NCBI GenBank assembly: GCA_017403065.1
Contig: JAFQOT010000002.1
Location: 62,001 to 126,000 of the forward strand
DNA length: 64,000 bases
Direction of reading: 5' to 3'
Origin: Clostridia bacterium
GTDB taxonomy: Bacteria > Bacillota > Clostridia > Oscillospirales > Acutalibacteraceae
This document shows positions 8,071 through 17,598 of the stretch, one piece after another. How positions within the stretch are numbered: position 1 is the stretch's first letter; each line of letters starts with the position of its first letter. A model generated the notes under the pieces. The model saw nothing but the letters and a program-made list of their open reading frames with translations. It searched no databases and was not told the origin of the DNA. The translations under genes and the position numbers were made by a program.

Positions 8071-9396
8071 GTGGTTACAATTAAAGACCTTTTGACTTAT
8101 TTAACAAATCTGATTTCCGGCACCTTTCCCTTTGCGCTTTTAATGCTCTGCGGCATATATTTAACGCTGAAATCAGGCTTTTTTCAAATAAGAGCTTTTA
8201 ATAAATCAGTAACCCTTGTGAAAAAAGCATTTTCCTCCCCAAAAAGCCAGGAGGGTATAAATTCCTACCAAGCCGCCTGTACCGCCCTTTCTTCTACAGT
8301 AGGAACGGGCAATATTGCGGGAGTAGCCTCCGCCATTTCAATAGGTGGCGCCGGCGCTGTTTTTTGGATGCTTATCAGCGCTCTTTTCGGTATGTGTATC
8401 AAAGGAATAGAAATAATTTTAGCCATAAAATACCGTGAATGTGAAAAAACAGGATATATAGGCGGGCCTATGTATTATATTAAAAACGGACTACCTAAGC
8501 TTTTCAAGCCCTTAAGCTATATTTTTTCTCTGGCAGCTTTACCCGCTGTGCTATGCTCAGGAAATATCACCCAAACCAATGCGGCGGTAAGCTCTCTTAA
8601 TTTGAATTTTACAGGAAAGCTTATTTTTGGTATAATATTCACAGCGCTAACCTTTTGTGTGCTAATAGGAGGAATAAAACGAATAGGGCTTATTACCGAA
8701 AAAATCATACCCATAATGTCGGTTTTATATGTTATATTAAGTCTTAGTATTATTATTTTAAATATTGACTTTCTGCCTCAAGCCTTTAAAATGATAATAG
8801 TAGGGGCATTTAAGCCTGAGGCTGTTACAGGCGGAGCAGTAGGCTCGGCTATGACTGTAATGATGACAGGGGCTTCGCGGGGTATTTTTTCCAACGAAGC
8901 AGGGCTTGGTACCTCGGCTATGGCTCATTCGGTAGCGGTAGATGCCGACCCTAAAACACAGGGTCTATACGGTTTATTCGAGGTTTTTATTGATACAATA
9001 CTTTTATGCACCCTCACTGCCCTTACAATTCTTTGCAGCAGGGTGAACATTAACTATGGGTTTAATGCTTCCTCAGAATTAGTGGTAGATTCCCTGTCTG
9101 CGATTTATGGCAATTTGTCAACTCCTATAATTGCCGCCATGCTATGCCTGTTCTCTTTTTCAAGCATAGTCGGTTGGGCTGTTTACGGTAAAATATCAAC
9201 CCGTTTTTTATTTGGTGCAAAGGGCGAAGGAATATTCACCATTATTTACCCCTTTGCCTGTATTTTCGGCGCGGTTACAAGCAGCAGCTTTGCTTGGGAT
9301 CTATCTGCATTTTTTAATGGTATAATGCTGATAATAAATCTGCCTGTGCTTATTTTGTTAAGCAAGGTGGCAATCAAATATATGAAAGGTAATTAA
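8071..9396 (+). CDS. Alanine/glycine:cation symporter (AGCS family)
   Basis: A sodium-coupled amino acid importer of 441 residues with about ten to eleven hydrophobic segments. The family signature TGASRGIFSNEAGLGTSAMA is intact around residue 270, and the early segment TALSSTVGTGNIAGVA also matches AGCS carriers. The start is GTG at 8071 with a weak AAAAAGGT just upstream; no in-frame ATG fits better. It is followed after one base by the Xaa-Pro peptidase gene, suggesting joint peptide and amino acid use. Whether alanine or glycine is preferred cannot be read from the sequence. Confidence 0.9.
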   Translation: MVTIKDLLTYLTNLISGTFPFALLMLCGIYLTLKSGFFQIRAFNKSVTLVKKAFSSPKSQEGINSYQAACTALSSTVGTGNIAGVASAISIGGAGAVFWMLISALFGMCIKGIEIILAIKYRECEKTGYIGGPMYYIKNGLPKLFKPLSYIFSLAALPAVLCSGNITQTNAAVSSLNLNFTGKLIFGIIFTALTFCVLIGGIKRIGLITEKIIPIMSVLYVILSLSIIILNIDFLPQAFKMIIVGAFKPEAVTGGAVGSAMTVMMTGASRGIFSNEAGLGTSAMAHSVAVDADPKTQGLYGLFEVFIDTILLCTLTALTILCSRVNINYGFNASSELVVDSLSAIYGNLSTPIIAAMLCLFSFSSIVGWAVYGKISTRFLFGAKGEGIFTIIYPFACIFGAVTSSSFAWDLSAFFNGIMLIINLPVLILLSKVAIKYMKGN

Positions 9397-9397
9397 A

Positions 9398-10468
9398 ATG
9401 CTAAAAAAACGAATTGAAAAAATACGTCAGGAATTAAAAGAGGATGAGGCTCTGCTTATAACAGGAAAAAGCAACAGACTTTATTTTACAGGCTTTAATT
9501 CATCGGCAGGAAATATTTTAATAACAAAGAAAAAGGCTGTTTTTTTAATTGATTTCAGATATTTTGAAAAGGCTAAAGACAGCGTAAAGCATTTACAGGT
9601 AGAATTGTGCCAAAAGCTGTTTTCGCAGATATCAGAAATTTTAAAAGCAGAAAAAATTAAAACGGTTTTTCTTGACACCGCCTATGTCAATATGGAGCTT
9701 TTCGCCAGTATCAAAACGGCTTTAAACCAATTTAATATATCAGACGACAGTAGATTAAGCGAGGAAATAGTTAAACTTAGAAGTATTAAATCGAAAGCTG
9801 AGTTAGAGCTTATAAAATCGGCTCAGGCTCTGACCGATGAAACCTTTCAATACATTTTAACAAGGCTTGATTCCACCCGTACTGAAAAGGAAATTGCTCT
9901 TGATATGGAGTTTTTTATGCGAAAAAATGGCAGCGAGGGTATCTCTTTTGATTTTATAGTCGCGTCGGGTAAAAATTCTTCACTGCCACACGCCGTACCT
10001 ACCGATAAAAAAATTCAAAAAGGTGATTTTTTGACCCTTGATTTTGGGGCGGTTGTAGGTGGATACCGCTCCGATATGACAAGAACGGTCGCTATAGGCG
10101 AGGCTACAGATTTTCAAAAAGAAATTTATAATATAGTTTTAAAAGCCCAGAACCAAGCTCTTGATTCCTTGAAATCGGGAGTGGCGTGTTCACAAGTTGA
10201 TAAAGCGGCAAGAGATATAATAAATTCTTACGGCTACGGTCACTGCTTCGGTCACGGTTTAGGTCACAGCGTAGGCATAGAAATTCACGAAAATCCTGCC
10301 TGCAACACAAGGGATAACACCCTGTTGCAAGAGGGTATGATTATGACAGTAGAGCCTGGAATTTATTTAGAAAATCAGTTTGGGGTAAGAATTGAGGATA
10401 TGATTTATGTAAAAGAAAATTCAAGCATAAACCTTACTAAAAGCCCTAAAAATTTAATAATCATATAA
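9398..10468 (+). CDS. Xaa-Pro aminopeptidase (M24 family)
   Basis: A cytosolic metallopeptidase that removes N-terminal residues preceding proline. It has 356 residues: a creatinase-like N-terminal domain (1-125) and a pita-bread catalytic domain. The dinuclear metal site is recognisable as D215 and D226, a histidine in GHGLGH (286-290), E319 in TVEPGIY and E333 in RIEDM. The length fits short clostridial PepP/PepQ-type enzymes. It is translationally adjacent to the upstream symporter and ended by a strong terminator. Aminopeptidase versus dipeptidase specificity is not certain. Confidence 0.88.
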   Translation: MLKKRIEKIRQELKEDEALLITGKSNRLYFTGFNSSAGNILITKKKAVFLIDFRYFEKAKDSVKHLQVELCQKLFSQISEILKAEKIKTVFLDTAYVNMELFASIKTALNQFNISDDSRLSEEIVKLRSIKSKAELELIKSAQALTDETFQYILTRLDSTRTEKEIALDMEFFMRKNGSEGISFDFIVASGKNSSLPHAVPTDKKIQKGDFLTLDFGAVVGGYRSDMTRTVAIGEATDFQKEIYNIVLKAQNQALDSLKSGVACSQVDKAARDIINSYGYGHCFGHGLGHSVGIEIHENPACNTRDNTLLQEGMIMTVEPGIYLENQFGVRIEDMIYVKENSSINLTKSPKNLIII

Positions 10469-10491
10469 AAGCTTAATATACCCTTACAGAC

Positions 10492-10520
10492 AAAAAGAGA
10501 AGACAACGTCTTCTCTTTTT
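10492..10520. terminator. Bidirectional terminator between the peptidase gene and cysK
   Basis: AAAAAGAGAAGAC and its complement GTCTTCTCTTTTT flank a three-base loop. T tracts lie on both outgoing strands, as expected between convergent genes. Confidence 0.88.
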
Positions 10521-10542
10521 TATATTTTATGAAAGCCTAATT

Positions 10543-11478
10543 TTAATCTATATCATACAAATTTGTTGAAAGATAACGAGAGCCTGAATCGGCTAAAATA
10601 ACAACTATATTTTTACCCTCATTTTCCTCCATCTTTGCTAATTGAATAGCCGCCCATAATGCCGCGCCTGATGAAATTCCTATTAAAAAGCCCTCTACAC
10701 AGCCCATATTTCTTGCAATAGCTAAAGCGTCCTCATCGGTTACTGCAATTACCTTATCCAAAACCGAACGGTCAAGAACCTGTGGAACAAAGCCTGCTCC
10801 TATGCCCTGAATTGCGTGTTTTCCTGAAAAGCCCTCTGTCAAAACAGGTGAAGACGCAGGCTCTACACCTACTACCGACACATTTTTCACTTTACTTTTT
10901 AAATATTTGCCTACTCCTGTTACAGTACCCCCTGTGCCGATACCGGATACAAAAATATCTATATTGCCGTCTAAAGCATCGTAAATCTCAGGTCCTGTTG
11001 TGGTAAAATGCGCCTGCGCGTTGGCAGGGTTTACAAACTGCCCCGCTATGAAGCTATTAGGTATTTCTTTGGCTAATTCCTCTGCTTTTTTGATAGCCCC
11101 GTTCATACCCTCTGCTGACTTTGTAAGCACAAGCTCTGCTCCGTGGGCAACCATCAGTTTTCGGCGTTCTTCAGACATTGTCTCAGGCATAACTATTATA
11201 ACCCTGTATCCTCTTACTGCCGCAACCGCTGCAATACCTATACCGGTATTTCCGCTTGTAGGCTCAATTATAACCGTATCCTTATTGATAAGACCTCTTA
11301 GCTCAGCATCATCAAGCATAGCCTTGCCTACCCTATCTTTAACACTGCCTGCGGGATTAAAATATTCTAATTTTGCGAAAATATTTGCCTTAAGTGAGTA
11401 TGCTTTTTTAATATTGCATAATTCCAATAAGGGTGTATTACCAATTAACTGCTCAATAGAACTATAAACTTTTGACAT
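10543..11478 (-). CDS. cysK: Cysteine synthase (O-acetylserine sulfhydrylase)
   Basis: A PLP enzyme that makes cysteine from O-acetylserine and sulfide. It has 311 residues, standard length. The PLP lysine is K47 in NPAGSVKDR. The EPTSGNTGIG substrate loop and the GIGTGGTVTGVG phosphate-binding loop are both present. It is the last gene of the pduL-hemW-phosphatase-cysK run and starts 35 bases after the phosphatase stop with a GGAG site. CysK and the related CysM are hard to separate by motif, but the overall match is closer to CysK. Confidence 0.92.
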   Translation of the reverse strand: MSKVYSSIEQLIGNTPLLELCNIKKAYSLKANIFAKLEYFNPAGSVKDRVGKAMLDDAELRGLINKDTVIIEPTSGNTGIGIAAVAAVRGYRVIIVMPETMSEERRKLMVAHGAELVLTKSAEGMNGAIKKAEELAKEIPNSFIAGQFVNPANAQAHFTTTGPEIYDALDGNIDIFVSGIGTGGTVTGVGKYLKSKVKNVSVVGVEPASSPVLTEGFSGKHAIQGIGAGFVPQVLDRSVLDKVIAVTDEDALAIARNMGCVEGFLIGISSGAALWAAIQLAKMEENEGKNIVVILADSGSRYLSTNLYDID

Positions 11479-11513
11479 ACTGTATCTCCTGTAAATTTTA
11501 TAAAAATAGAGAA

Positions 11514-12119
11514 CTATATTATATCATAAACCTCTACTATTCCGCTTTTATGGTACAGCGAAGGGGTGATTAAAATAGAATATCCCCGTCCGTTATCGCA
11601 GGCCCACTCAACAGAGCGTCTGCGAGGAACCGCGCAAGCAGCAAGCAACATCATTATTGCCCCTCCGTGCATAATAACACCTGCAGAATCGGTTCCCTTT
11701 TCTATCATATCCAAAACAATTTGATTAAGTCCTAAACAAAGTCTTTTAATAAAATCAGAATTATCTTCTCCGTTTGGGGTATCAGTTCTTTTGCCTGACG
11801 CCCAGTCGATAAATGCCTTGTCGCCCTCTAATTCGGCAGCAGTTTTATCCTCAAAATCCCCAAAATCGTACTCGGTAAGATTATCCACCGTAATGATTTC
11901 CTTTTCGGGATACAAAAGTGCCCCTGTCTGTCTGCACCGAAGCATAGGGCTTGAATAAAGGGCGTCTATTTGAGGATATTCCATATCCTCTTTTAAAAGT
12001 CTTAATTCGTTAAATCCCTCAGGCGCTAATGGCAAATCGGTTTTACAGCCTATATATCTGCCCTGAAAATTAGCGTCAGTTGCGCCGTGTCTGATAAGAT
12101 GTATTTTAAGTGTTTTCAT
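11514..12119 (-). CDS. Histidine phosphatase family protein (CobC/phosphoglycerate mutase-like)
   Basis: A phosphohydrolase of the branch-1 histidine phosphatase family, 201 residues. The catalytic LIRHGATD motif near residue 7 and the second histidine in MHGGAIMMLL near residue 150 are present. The overall pattern resembles alpha-ribazole phosphatase, but no cobalamin genes are nearby and the substrate is unknown. The start at 12119 was chosen because its ATG overlaps the hemW TGA (ATGA), indicating coupled translation; the open frame upstream of it lies inside hemW. Confidence 0.82.
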   Translation of the reverse strand: MKTLKIHLIRHGATDANFQGRYIGCKTDLPLAPEGFNELRLLKEDMEYPQIDALYSSPMLRCRQTGALLYPEKEIITVDNLTEYDFGDFEDKTAAELEGDKAFIDWASGKRTDTPNGEDNSDFIKRLCLGLNQIVLDMIEKGTDSAGVIMHGGAIMMLLAACAVPRRRSVEWACDNGRGYSILITPSLYHKSGIVEVYDII

Positions 12120-13231
12120 ATTTCGCACTCCAAAAGCTCAGTAATAATACCGTTTGATATTAGCATTCCGCTATCGGTGAGACAATAGTTATTATTAACT
12201 ATCCTCATTAAACCGTTTCTTTGGAAATTTAAGCATTTTTCTATAAATTCAGGTGGCAAATTTTCACCAAAAAGATTTTTGTATTCAATAGAATTTATAC
12301 CCTCTTTAAGCCTTAGCCTTAGCATTATAAATTCTTCTTTACCGCCGCTTTCGCCATCTTCGCAAGGCTTGTTGCCACGTATAAAAGCCTTTAAATCCCT
12401 TGGATAATAAAAGCGTTTACCCCCGACTGCAGAATGAGCAGACGGACCTATTCCAAGATAATCTACACCTAACCAATATTTTATATTATGGCGGCTTATT
12501 TTATCCGCCTTTGCAAAATTAGAAATTTCATAATGATTATAGCCGTTTTGCTCTAAATATTCACACATAAACAAATATTGGTCAGCTACAGCGTCATCAT
12601 CAGGCAAATTAAGTGTATCAAAAATCTTATAAAAAGCGGTATTTTCCTCAATTTTAAGTATATAAGAGGATATATGCTCCGGCTTTAAATCAACAATTCT
12701 TTCAAGAGTTTTTCTTAAAGAATCAACGCTTGAATTAGGAAGCCCTATCATAACATCCAAAGAAATATTATCAAAGCCTAACTGTCTGGCAAAATTAAAG
12801 GTATCAACCGCCGCTTTAAAGGTATGCTGTCTTCCCAAAACCGAAAGTTCCTTATCGTCGGCAGATTGAACGCCTATTGAAAGTCGGTTTACCCCCGCTT
12901 TTTTAGCATTTTCCAAAAGCCTTTTCGGGTTACCCTTTGGATTGATTTCAAGGGTGATTTCGCAGTTTTCATCGACCTCAAAGCTATTCTTAACTGCATT
13001 TATAACCGAAGTTAGCCTATGATTTAAAAGAGAGGGTGTGCCGCCGCCTAAATATATAGTATCAATGGGGCAGCTGAAAGTGCCACCCCATTGGTTTATA
13101 GACTTGATTAAAGCTTCGGTATATTCATCAAGCAATTTTTCATCACAAAATGACGAATAAAAATCGCAATATTTGCACTTTTTTTCACAAAAAGGAATGT
13201 GCAAATAAAGACCGCTTTTTTGATTAGTCAA
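12116..13231 (-). CDS. hemW: HemW, radical SAM heme chaperone
   Basis: A HemN-like radical SAM protein that binds heme and delivers it to respiratory enzymes; it was formerly annotated as oxygen-independent coproporphyrinogen oxidase. It has 371 residues. The cluster motif C15-x3-C19-x2-C22 sits in YLHIPFCEKKCKYCDFY. The lack of the HemN-specific N-terminal region and the short length support HemW. It overlaps pduL upstream by eight bases and the phosphatase downstream by four, so the three are translated together. In many Firmicutes it neighbours lepA or hrcA; that is not the case here. Confidence 0.9.
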   Translation of the reverse strand: MTNQKSGLYLHIPFCEKKCKYCDFYSSFCDEKLLDEYTEALIKSINQWGGTFSCPIDTIYLGGGTPSLLNHRLTSVINAVKNSFEVDENCEITLEINPKGNPKRLLENAKKAGVNRLSIGVQSADDKELSVLGRQHTFKAAVDTFNFARQLGFDNISLDVMIGLPNSSVDSLRKTLERIVDLKPEHISSYILKIEENTAFYKIFDTLNLPDDDAVADQYLFMCEYLEQNGYNHYEISNFAKADKISRHNIKYWLGVDYLGIGPSAHSAVGGKRFYYPRDLKAFIRGNKPCEDGESGGKEEFIMLRLRLKEGINSIEYKNLFGENLPPEFIEKCLNFQRNGLMRIVNNNYCLTDSGMLISNGIITELLECEI

Positions 13232-13796
13232 TTATTTCACCGATACAGCTTCCAGGTACAGATGCAGCATTTGCCTCGTCGGTATCAATATGCATAGCAA
13301 GAGCATAGCTATCGCTTACGCGGGCTACTACATCACCAAAAACAAGGGCTCTGCCCTCAGTATTTAACTTAACATTTACAATCTGCTTGTCCTTAATACC
13401 GTACTTTTCAGCATCAGCAGTTGTCATATGAATATGGCGTTTAGCAGCGATTACACCCTCAGTAATTTCAATTTCACCTGCAGGACCCACTAATTTACAT
13501 CCGCCAGAGCCTTTAATATCGCCTGATTCTCTTATAGGAGCAGTTACACCGATAGAACGAGCATCGGTTAGTGAAAGCTCAACCTGTGTTTCAGGACGAA
13601 CAGGGCCTAAAATTGATGCTTTTAAAGAAGCTTTAGGTCCTACAATAGTAACCTTTTCTTCGCAAGCGAATTGACCTGGCTGAGAAAGGTCCTTTTTATT
13701 TGTCAATTCATGACCTTGACCGAACAAAATTTCAAGGTCTTTTTGTGATACGTGTACGTGACGGGCAGATATTTCTACCAATACTTCTTTTTTCAT
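13224..13796 (-). CDS. pduL: Phosphate propanoyltransferase (PduL-type phosphotransacylase)
   Basis: Transfers acyl groups between CoA and phosphate (acetyl- or propionyl-phosphate formation). It has 190 residues. The duplicated PduL barrel is seen, with zinc-binding histidines in ISARHVHVS (near 10), AKRHIHM (near 118) and AMHIDTDEANA near the C-terminus. There is no N-terminal encapsulation peptide and no microcompartment shell gene nearby, so it probably works free in the cytosol as an acetate-kinase partner. The start has an AAGGAG site nine bases upstream and a good promoter. Confidence 0.9.
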   Translation of the reverse strand: MKKEVLVEISARHVHVSQKDLEILFGQGHELTNKKDLSQPGQFACEEKVTIVGPKASLKASILGPVRPETQVELSLTDARSIGVTAPIRESGDIKGSGGCKLVGPAGEIEITEGVIAAKRHIHMTTADAEKYGIKDKQIVNVKLNTEGRALVFGDVVARVSDSYALAMHIDTDEANAASVPGSCIGEIID

Positions 13797-13835
13797 TTTG
13801 AATACTCCTTATGTAATGAAATTTTCTACACCTAT

Positions 13836-13863
13836 ATTTTACCACATTTTTTTATCTTTTCAA
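13836..13863 (-). promoter_or_regulatory. Putative sigma-A promoter for the pduL operon
   Basis: On the minus strand, TTGAAA (13858-13863) and TAAAAT (13836-13841) are separated by 16 bases, with a TG-type extension before the -10 box. It lies about 40 bases upstream of the pduL ATG and just downstream of the rpoC terminator. Confidence 0.55.
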
Positions 13864-13890
13864 GAGGTAAGATAAATTATTATGATAAAT

Positions 13891-13926
13891 TAAAAGCTAA
13901 CCCCGTCTTTTACAACAAGGTTAGCC
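13891..13926 (-). terminator. Terminator of the rpoB-rpoC operon
   Basis: On the minus strand GGCTAACC (13926-13919) pairs with GGTTAGC (13902-13896), followed by TTTTA. It lies 40 bases after the rpoC stop. Confidence 0.82.
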
Positions 13927-13965
13927 TTTATAATGACTGCAGTTAGTCGAAATTAAATATTATAA

Positions 13966-16900
13966 TTATTCTACTGTTTCAAAAGAATTTACCAATTCTT
14001 CCTGTATAGCTTCTACAGCTTCTTCGTCGTATGAGGAGGGATTTATTTCCTCGCACTTCATACCTGTACCTGCAGGTACGAGCTTACCGATAATAACATT
14101 TTCCTTTAGACCAAAGAGTGGGTCAACCTTGCCCTTGATAGCGGCTTCAGTTAATACTCTTGTAGTTTCTTGGAAGGATGCTGCAGAAAGGAAGGATTCG
14201 GTAGCCAAGGATGCTTTTGTAATACCAAGAAGTGTTGCCTGATATGTGGCCTTTGAAAGACCCTCTTCGCCAGCATCAATTCTTGCCTGAACAGCAGCAT
14301 TTGCATCGGCAATTTCCTTATATTCATAGCTTACATTCTGTAGCAACTCAGTAGAGCCTGCATCCACAATGCGAAGCTTTTTCATCATCTGACGTACAAT
14401 AACCTCGATGTGCTTATCATTGATATCAACACCTTGGGTACGGTATGCATTCTGAATTTCGGCAATAATATATTGCTGAACAGCTTCGGGTCCCTGCGCC
14501 TCTAAAATATCCTGAGGATATTTAGCGCCGCCGATAATCATATCGCCTGCGTGTACAAAGTCACCGTCAGCTACTAAAGGACGAACACCGTACGGAATCG
14601 CAATCTTTTCTTCGGTTTTAAGCTCATCGTTGGTAATAATTACAACATTACTCTTCTTTTCTTCAGTAATGCGAACTGTACCGTCAATTTTAGCAATAAG
14701 ACCGCAGCGCTTAGGTCTGCGCGCTTCAAATAGCTCTTCAACACGGGGAAGACCCTGTGTAATATCCTCTGTAGAAGCGATACCGCCCGTATGGAAGGTA
14801 CGCATTGTAAGCTGTGTACCAGGTTCACCGATAGACTGAGCCGCAACAATACCAACAGCCTCACCTGTAGTAACAGGCTTTGCAGTAGCAAGGTTGCATC
14901 CGTAACATTTTTTACATACGCCGTGGTGACTGTGACAGGTGAGAACTGAACGAATTTCTATTCTTTCAATACCTCTGTCAACCATCATTTGCGCTGCATC
15001 ACCGGTAATCATATCGTCCTTAGACCATATAACCTCACCTGTATTCTCATCAACAAGGTCGTTAAGCAAATAACGGCCCTCAAGACGTTCAACAAGAGGT
15101 TCAAGAACGTGATTTCCGTCCTTAATATCAAATACTGTAAGACCTTCCTCAGTACCGCAATCATCCTCGCGAACAATAACATCCTGAGCAACGTCAACAA
15201 GACGACGGGTAAGATAACCCGAGTCAGCAGTACGTAACGCTGTATCAGCAAGTCCCTTACGCGCACCACGTGATGAAATAAAGTATTCAAGCACGTTAAG
15301 ACCTTCACGGTAGTTAGCACGGATAGGAACCTCAATAACCTTACCTGCGGTATTGGCAATAAGGCCACGCATACCTGCAAGCTGACGAATCTGAGCCATA
15401 GAGCCACGGGCGCCTGAATCAGCCATCATAAAGATTGGGTTAAATTCATCAAGGTTGCCCTTAAGTGCATCGGCAACATCCTCGGTAGCCTTGTTCCAGA
15501 TTTCGATTACGTGACGGCTGCGCTCCTCATTGTTTATAAGGCCGCGGCGGTAATCACGTGTTACAAGGTCAATATCCTTTTCGGCTGTAGCCAAAATTTC
15601 CTTCTTTTCAGGTGGTATTACAGCGTCAATAACGGCAACTGTAACTGCGCCCTTTGTAGAATATTTGAAGCCTGTAGCCTTAACATTATCAAGAACAATA
15701 GCAGAATCGCTTGTTCCGTGTAAAACTATACATCTGTCAATAATTTTACCAAGCTGTTTCTTGCCAACCTTATTCTGAATAATATCGTCATTACTTTCAA
15801 TAGTGTTTGTAACATGGTCCTTAACCTTAAAGGTCCACTCAAGATCAAGTTTATGGTCAGGATCCTTTCTGTTAACAAAGCCCAAATCCTGAGGAATAGA
15901 CTCGTTAAAGATAATGAAACCAACTGTACACCAAACAAGCTTTGAATAGCCTTCATCATCGGTCATACGAACACGGATAGGAGCGTGTAAGCCTATAACT
16001 CCGTCATTATAAGCCATTATAGCTTCATTTTTATCGCGGAATACCTTATTTGTACCCTTTTCATCAGCCTTAACAAGTGTTAAATAGTAAGAGCCAAGTA
16101 CCATATCCTGTGTAGGAACAGCAACAGGCTTACCGTCAGAAGGCTTTAAGAGGTTATTTGCTGCAAGCATTAAGAAACGTGCTTCAGCCTGAGCCTCGGC
16201 AGAAAGAGGTACGTGAACAGCCATCTGGTCGCCGTCGAAGTCAGCGTTGTAGGCTGTACATACAAGCGGGTGAAGCTTAAGCGCCTTACCTTCAACTAAA
16301 ACAGGCTCAAATGCCTGAATACCTAAGCGGTGAAGTGTAGGTGCGCGGTTTAAAAGAACAGGATGCTCTTTAATAACCATTTCTAAAGCATCCCAGATTT
16401 CTGTAGATGCGCGCTCAACCATTTTGCGAGCAGATTTAATATTTACAACTGCCTTGGTTTCTACAAGACGCTTCATAACAAAAGGCTTAAATAATTCCAG
16501 CGCCATTTCTTTAGGAAGACCGCACTGATACATTTTAAGCTCAGGTCCAACAACGATAACAGAACGTCCCGAATAGTCAACACGTTTACCTAAAAGGTTT
16601 TGACGGAAACGTCCCTGCTTACCCTTAAGCATATCTGAAAGGGATTTAAGAGCGCGATTGTTAGGTCCTGTAACAGGCTTGCCTCGACGTCCGTTATCAA
16701 TAAGGGCGTCAACAGCCTCCTGAAGCATTCTCTTTTCATTACGTACAATAATGTCAGGAGCGTGCAATTCAAGAAGTCTTTTTAAACGGTTGTTACGGTT
16801 AATAACACGTCTGTAAAGGTCATTAAGGTCAGAGGTAGCAAATCTTCCGCCATCCAACTGTACCATAGGACGTAAATCAGGTGGAATCACAGGAATAACA

Positions 16901-17583
16901 TCAAGAATCATCCATTCAGGACGGTTGCCTGACTGACGGAATGCCTCTAAAACCTCAAGTCTTTTTAATACTCTGATTCTTCTTTGACCTGAAGCGTTTT
17001 CAAGCTCCTCGCGAAGCTCGTTGCAGGACTTTTCAAGGTCGATTTCGCAAAGAAGCTTTTTAATAGCCTCTGCGCCCATTCCCGCCTCGAAATCATCCTC
17101 GTACTTTTCACGCATATCGCGGTACTGCTTTTCATTAAGAAGCTGTTTCTTCTCAAGAGGTGTAGTACCCGGATCTGTTACGATATACTGTGAGAAATAA
17201 AGTACCTGTTCAAGCGCTTTAGGTGTAATATCAAGAACTAAGCCCATACGTGAAGGGATAGTCTTAAAATACCAAATATGAGAAACAGGTGCGGCAAGCT
17301 CAATAGAACCCATTCTTTCACGACGAACCTTTGCTCGTGTTACTTCTACTCCGCAGCGTTCACAAACCTTGCCCTTATAGCGAATTCTCTTATACTTTCC
17401 GCAGTGACATTCCCAGTCCTTCTGAGGTCCAAAAATTCTCTCGCAGAAAAGTCCGCCCTGTTCAGGCTTTAAGGTACGGTAGTTAATAGTTTCCGGCTTG
17501 GTAACCTCACCGTGTGACCAACTTCTAATTTGTTCAGGAGACGCAAGTCCTATTTTTATTGATTCAAATTCAATCTCAGCCAT
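13966..17583 (-). CDS. rpoC: RNA polymerase beta' subunit
   Basis: The 1205-residue catalytic subunit of RNA polymerase. Near the N-terminus the zinc site [16 protein letters not shown] is seen. The absolutely conserved metal-binding loop NADFDGDQM lies near residue 455. The second zinc site [14 protein letters not shown] and the trigger-loop region [20 protein letters not shown] lie near residue 900. The length is typical of Firmicutes without large lineage insertions. It begins 15 bases after the rpoB stop and is co-transcribed with it. The ATG has a GGAGG site, which rules out longer starts. Confidence 0.98.
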   Translation of the reverse strand: MAEIEFESIKIGLASPEQIRSWSHGEVTKPETINYRTLKPEQGGLFCERIFGPQKDWECHCGKYKRIRYKGKVCERCGVEVTRAKVRRERMGSIELAAPVSHIWYFKTIPSRMGLVLDITPKALEQVLYFSQYIVTDPGTTPLEKKQLLNEKQYRDMREKYEDDFEAGMGAEAIKKLLCEIDLEKSCNELREELENASGQRRIRVLKRLEVLEAFRQSGNRPEWMILDVIPVIPPDLRPMVQLDGGRFATSDLNDLYRRVINRNNRLKRLLELHAPDIIVRNEKRMLQEAVDALIDNGRRGKPVTGPNNRALKSLSDMLKGKQGRFRQNLLGKRVDYSGRSVIVVGPELKMYQCGLPKEMALELFKPFVMKRLVETKAVVNIKSARKMVERASTEIWDALEMVIKEHPVLLNRAPTLHRLGIQAFEPVLVEGKALKLHPLVCTAYNADFDGDQMAVHVPLSAEAQAEARFLMLAANNLLKPSDGKPVAVPTQDMVLGSYYLTLVKADEKGTNKVFRDKNEAIMAYNDGVIGLHAPIRVRMTDDEGYSKLVWCTVGFIIFNESIPQDLGFVNRKDPDHKLDLEWTFKVKDHVTNTIESNDDIIQNKVGKKQLGKIIDRCIVLHGTSDSAIVLDNVKATGFKYSTKGAVTVAVIDAVIPPEKKEILATAEKDIDLVTRDYRRGLINNEERSRHVIEIWNKATEDVADALKGNLDEFNPIFMMADSGARGSMAQIRQLAGMRGLIANTAGKVIEVPIRANYREGLNVLEYFISSRGARKGLADTALRTADSGYLTRRLVDVAQDVIVREDDCGTEEGLTVFDIKDGNHVLEPLVERLEGRYLLNDLVDENTGEVIWSKDDMITGDAAQMMVDRGIERIEIRSVLTCHSHHGVCKKCYGCNLATAKPVTTGEAVGIVAAQSIGEPGTQLTMRTFHTGGIASTEDITQGLPRVEELFEARRPKRCGLIAKIDGTVRITEEKKSNVVIITNDELKTEEKIAIPYGVRPLVADGDFVHAGDMIIGGAKYPQDILEAQGPEAVQQYIIAEIQNAYRTQGVDINDKHIEVIVRQMMKKLRIVDAGSTELLQNVSYEYKEIADANAAVQARIDAGEEGLSKATYQATLLGITKASLATESFLSAASFQETTRVLTEAAIKGKVDPLFGLKENVIIGKLVPAGTGMKCEEINPSSYDEEAVEAIQEELVNSFETVE

Positions 17584-17598
17584 AATTGCCCTCCTATA

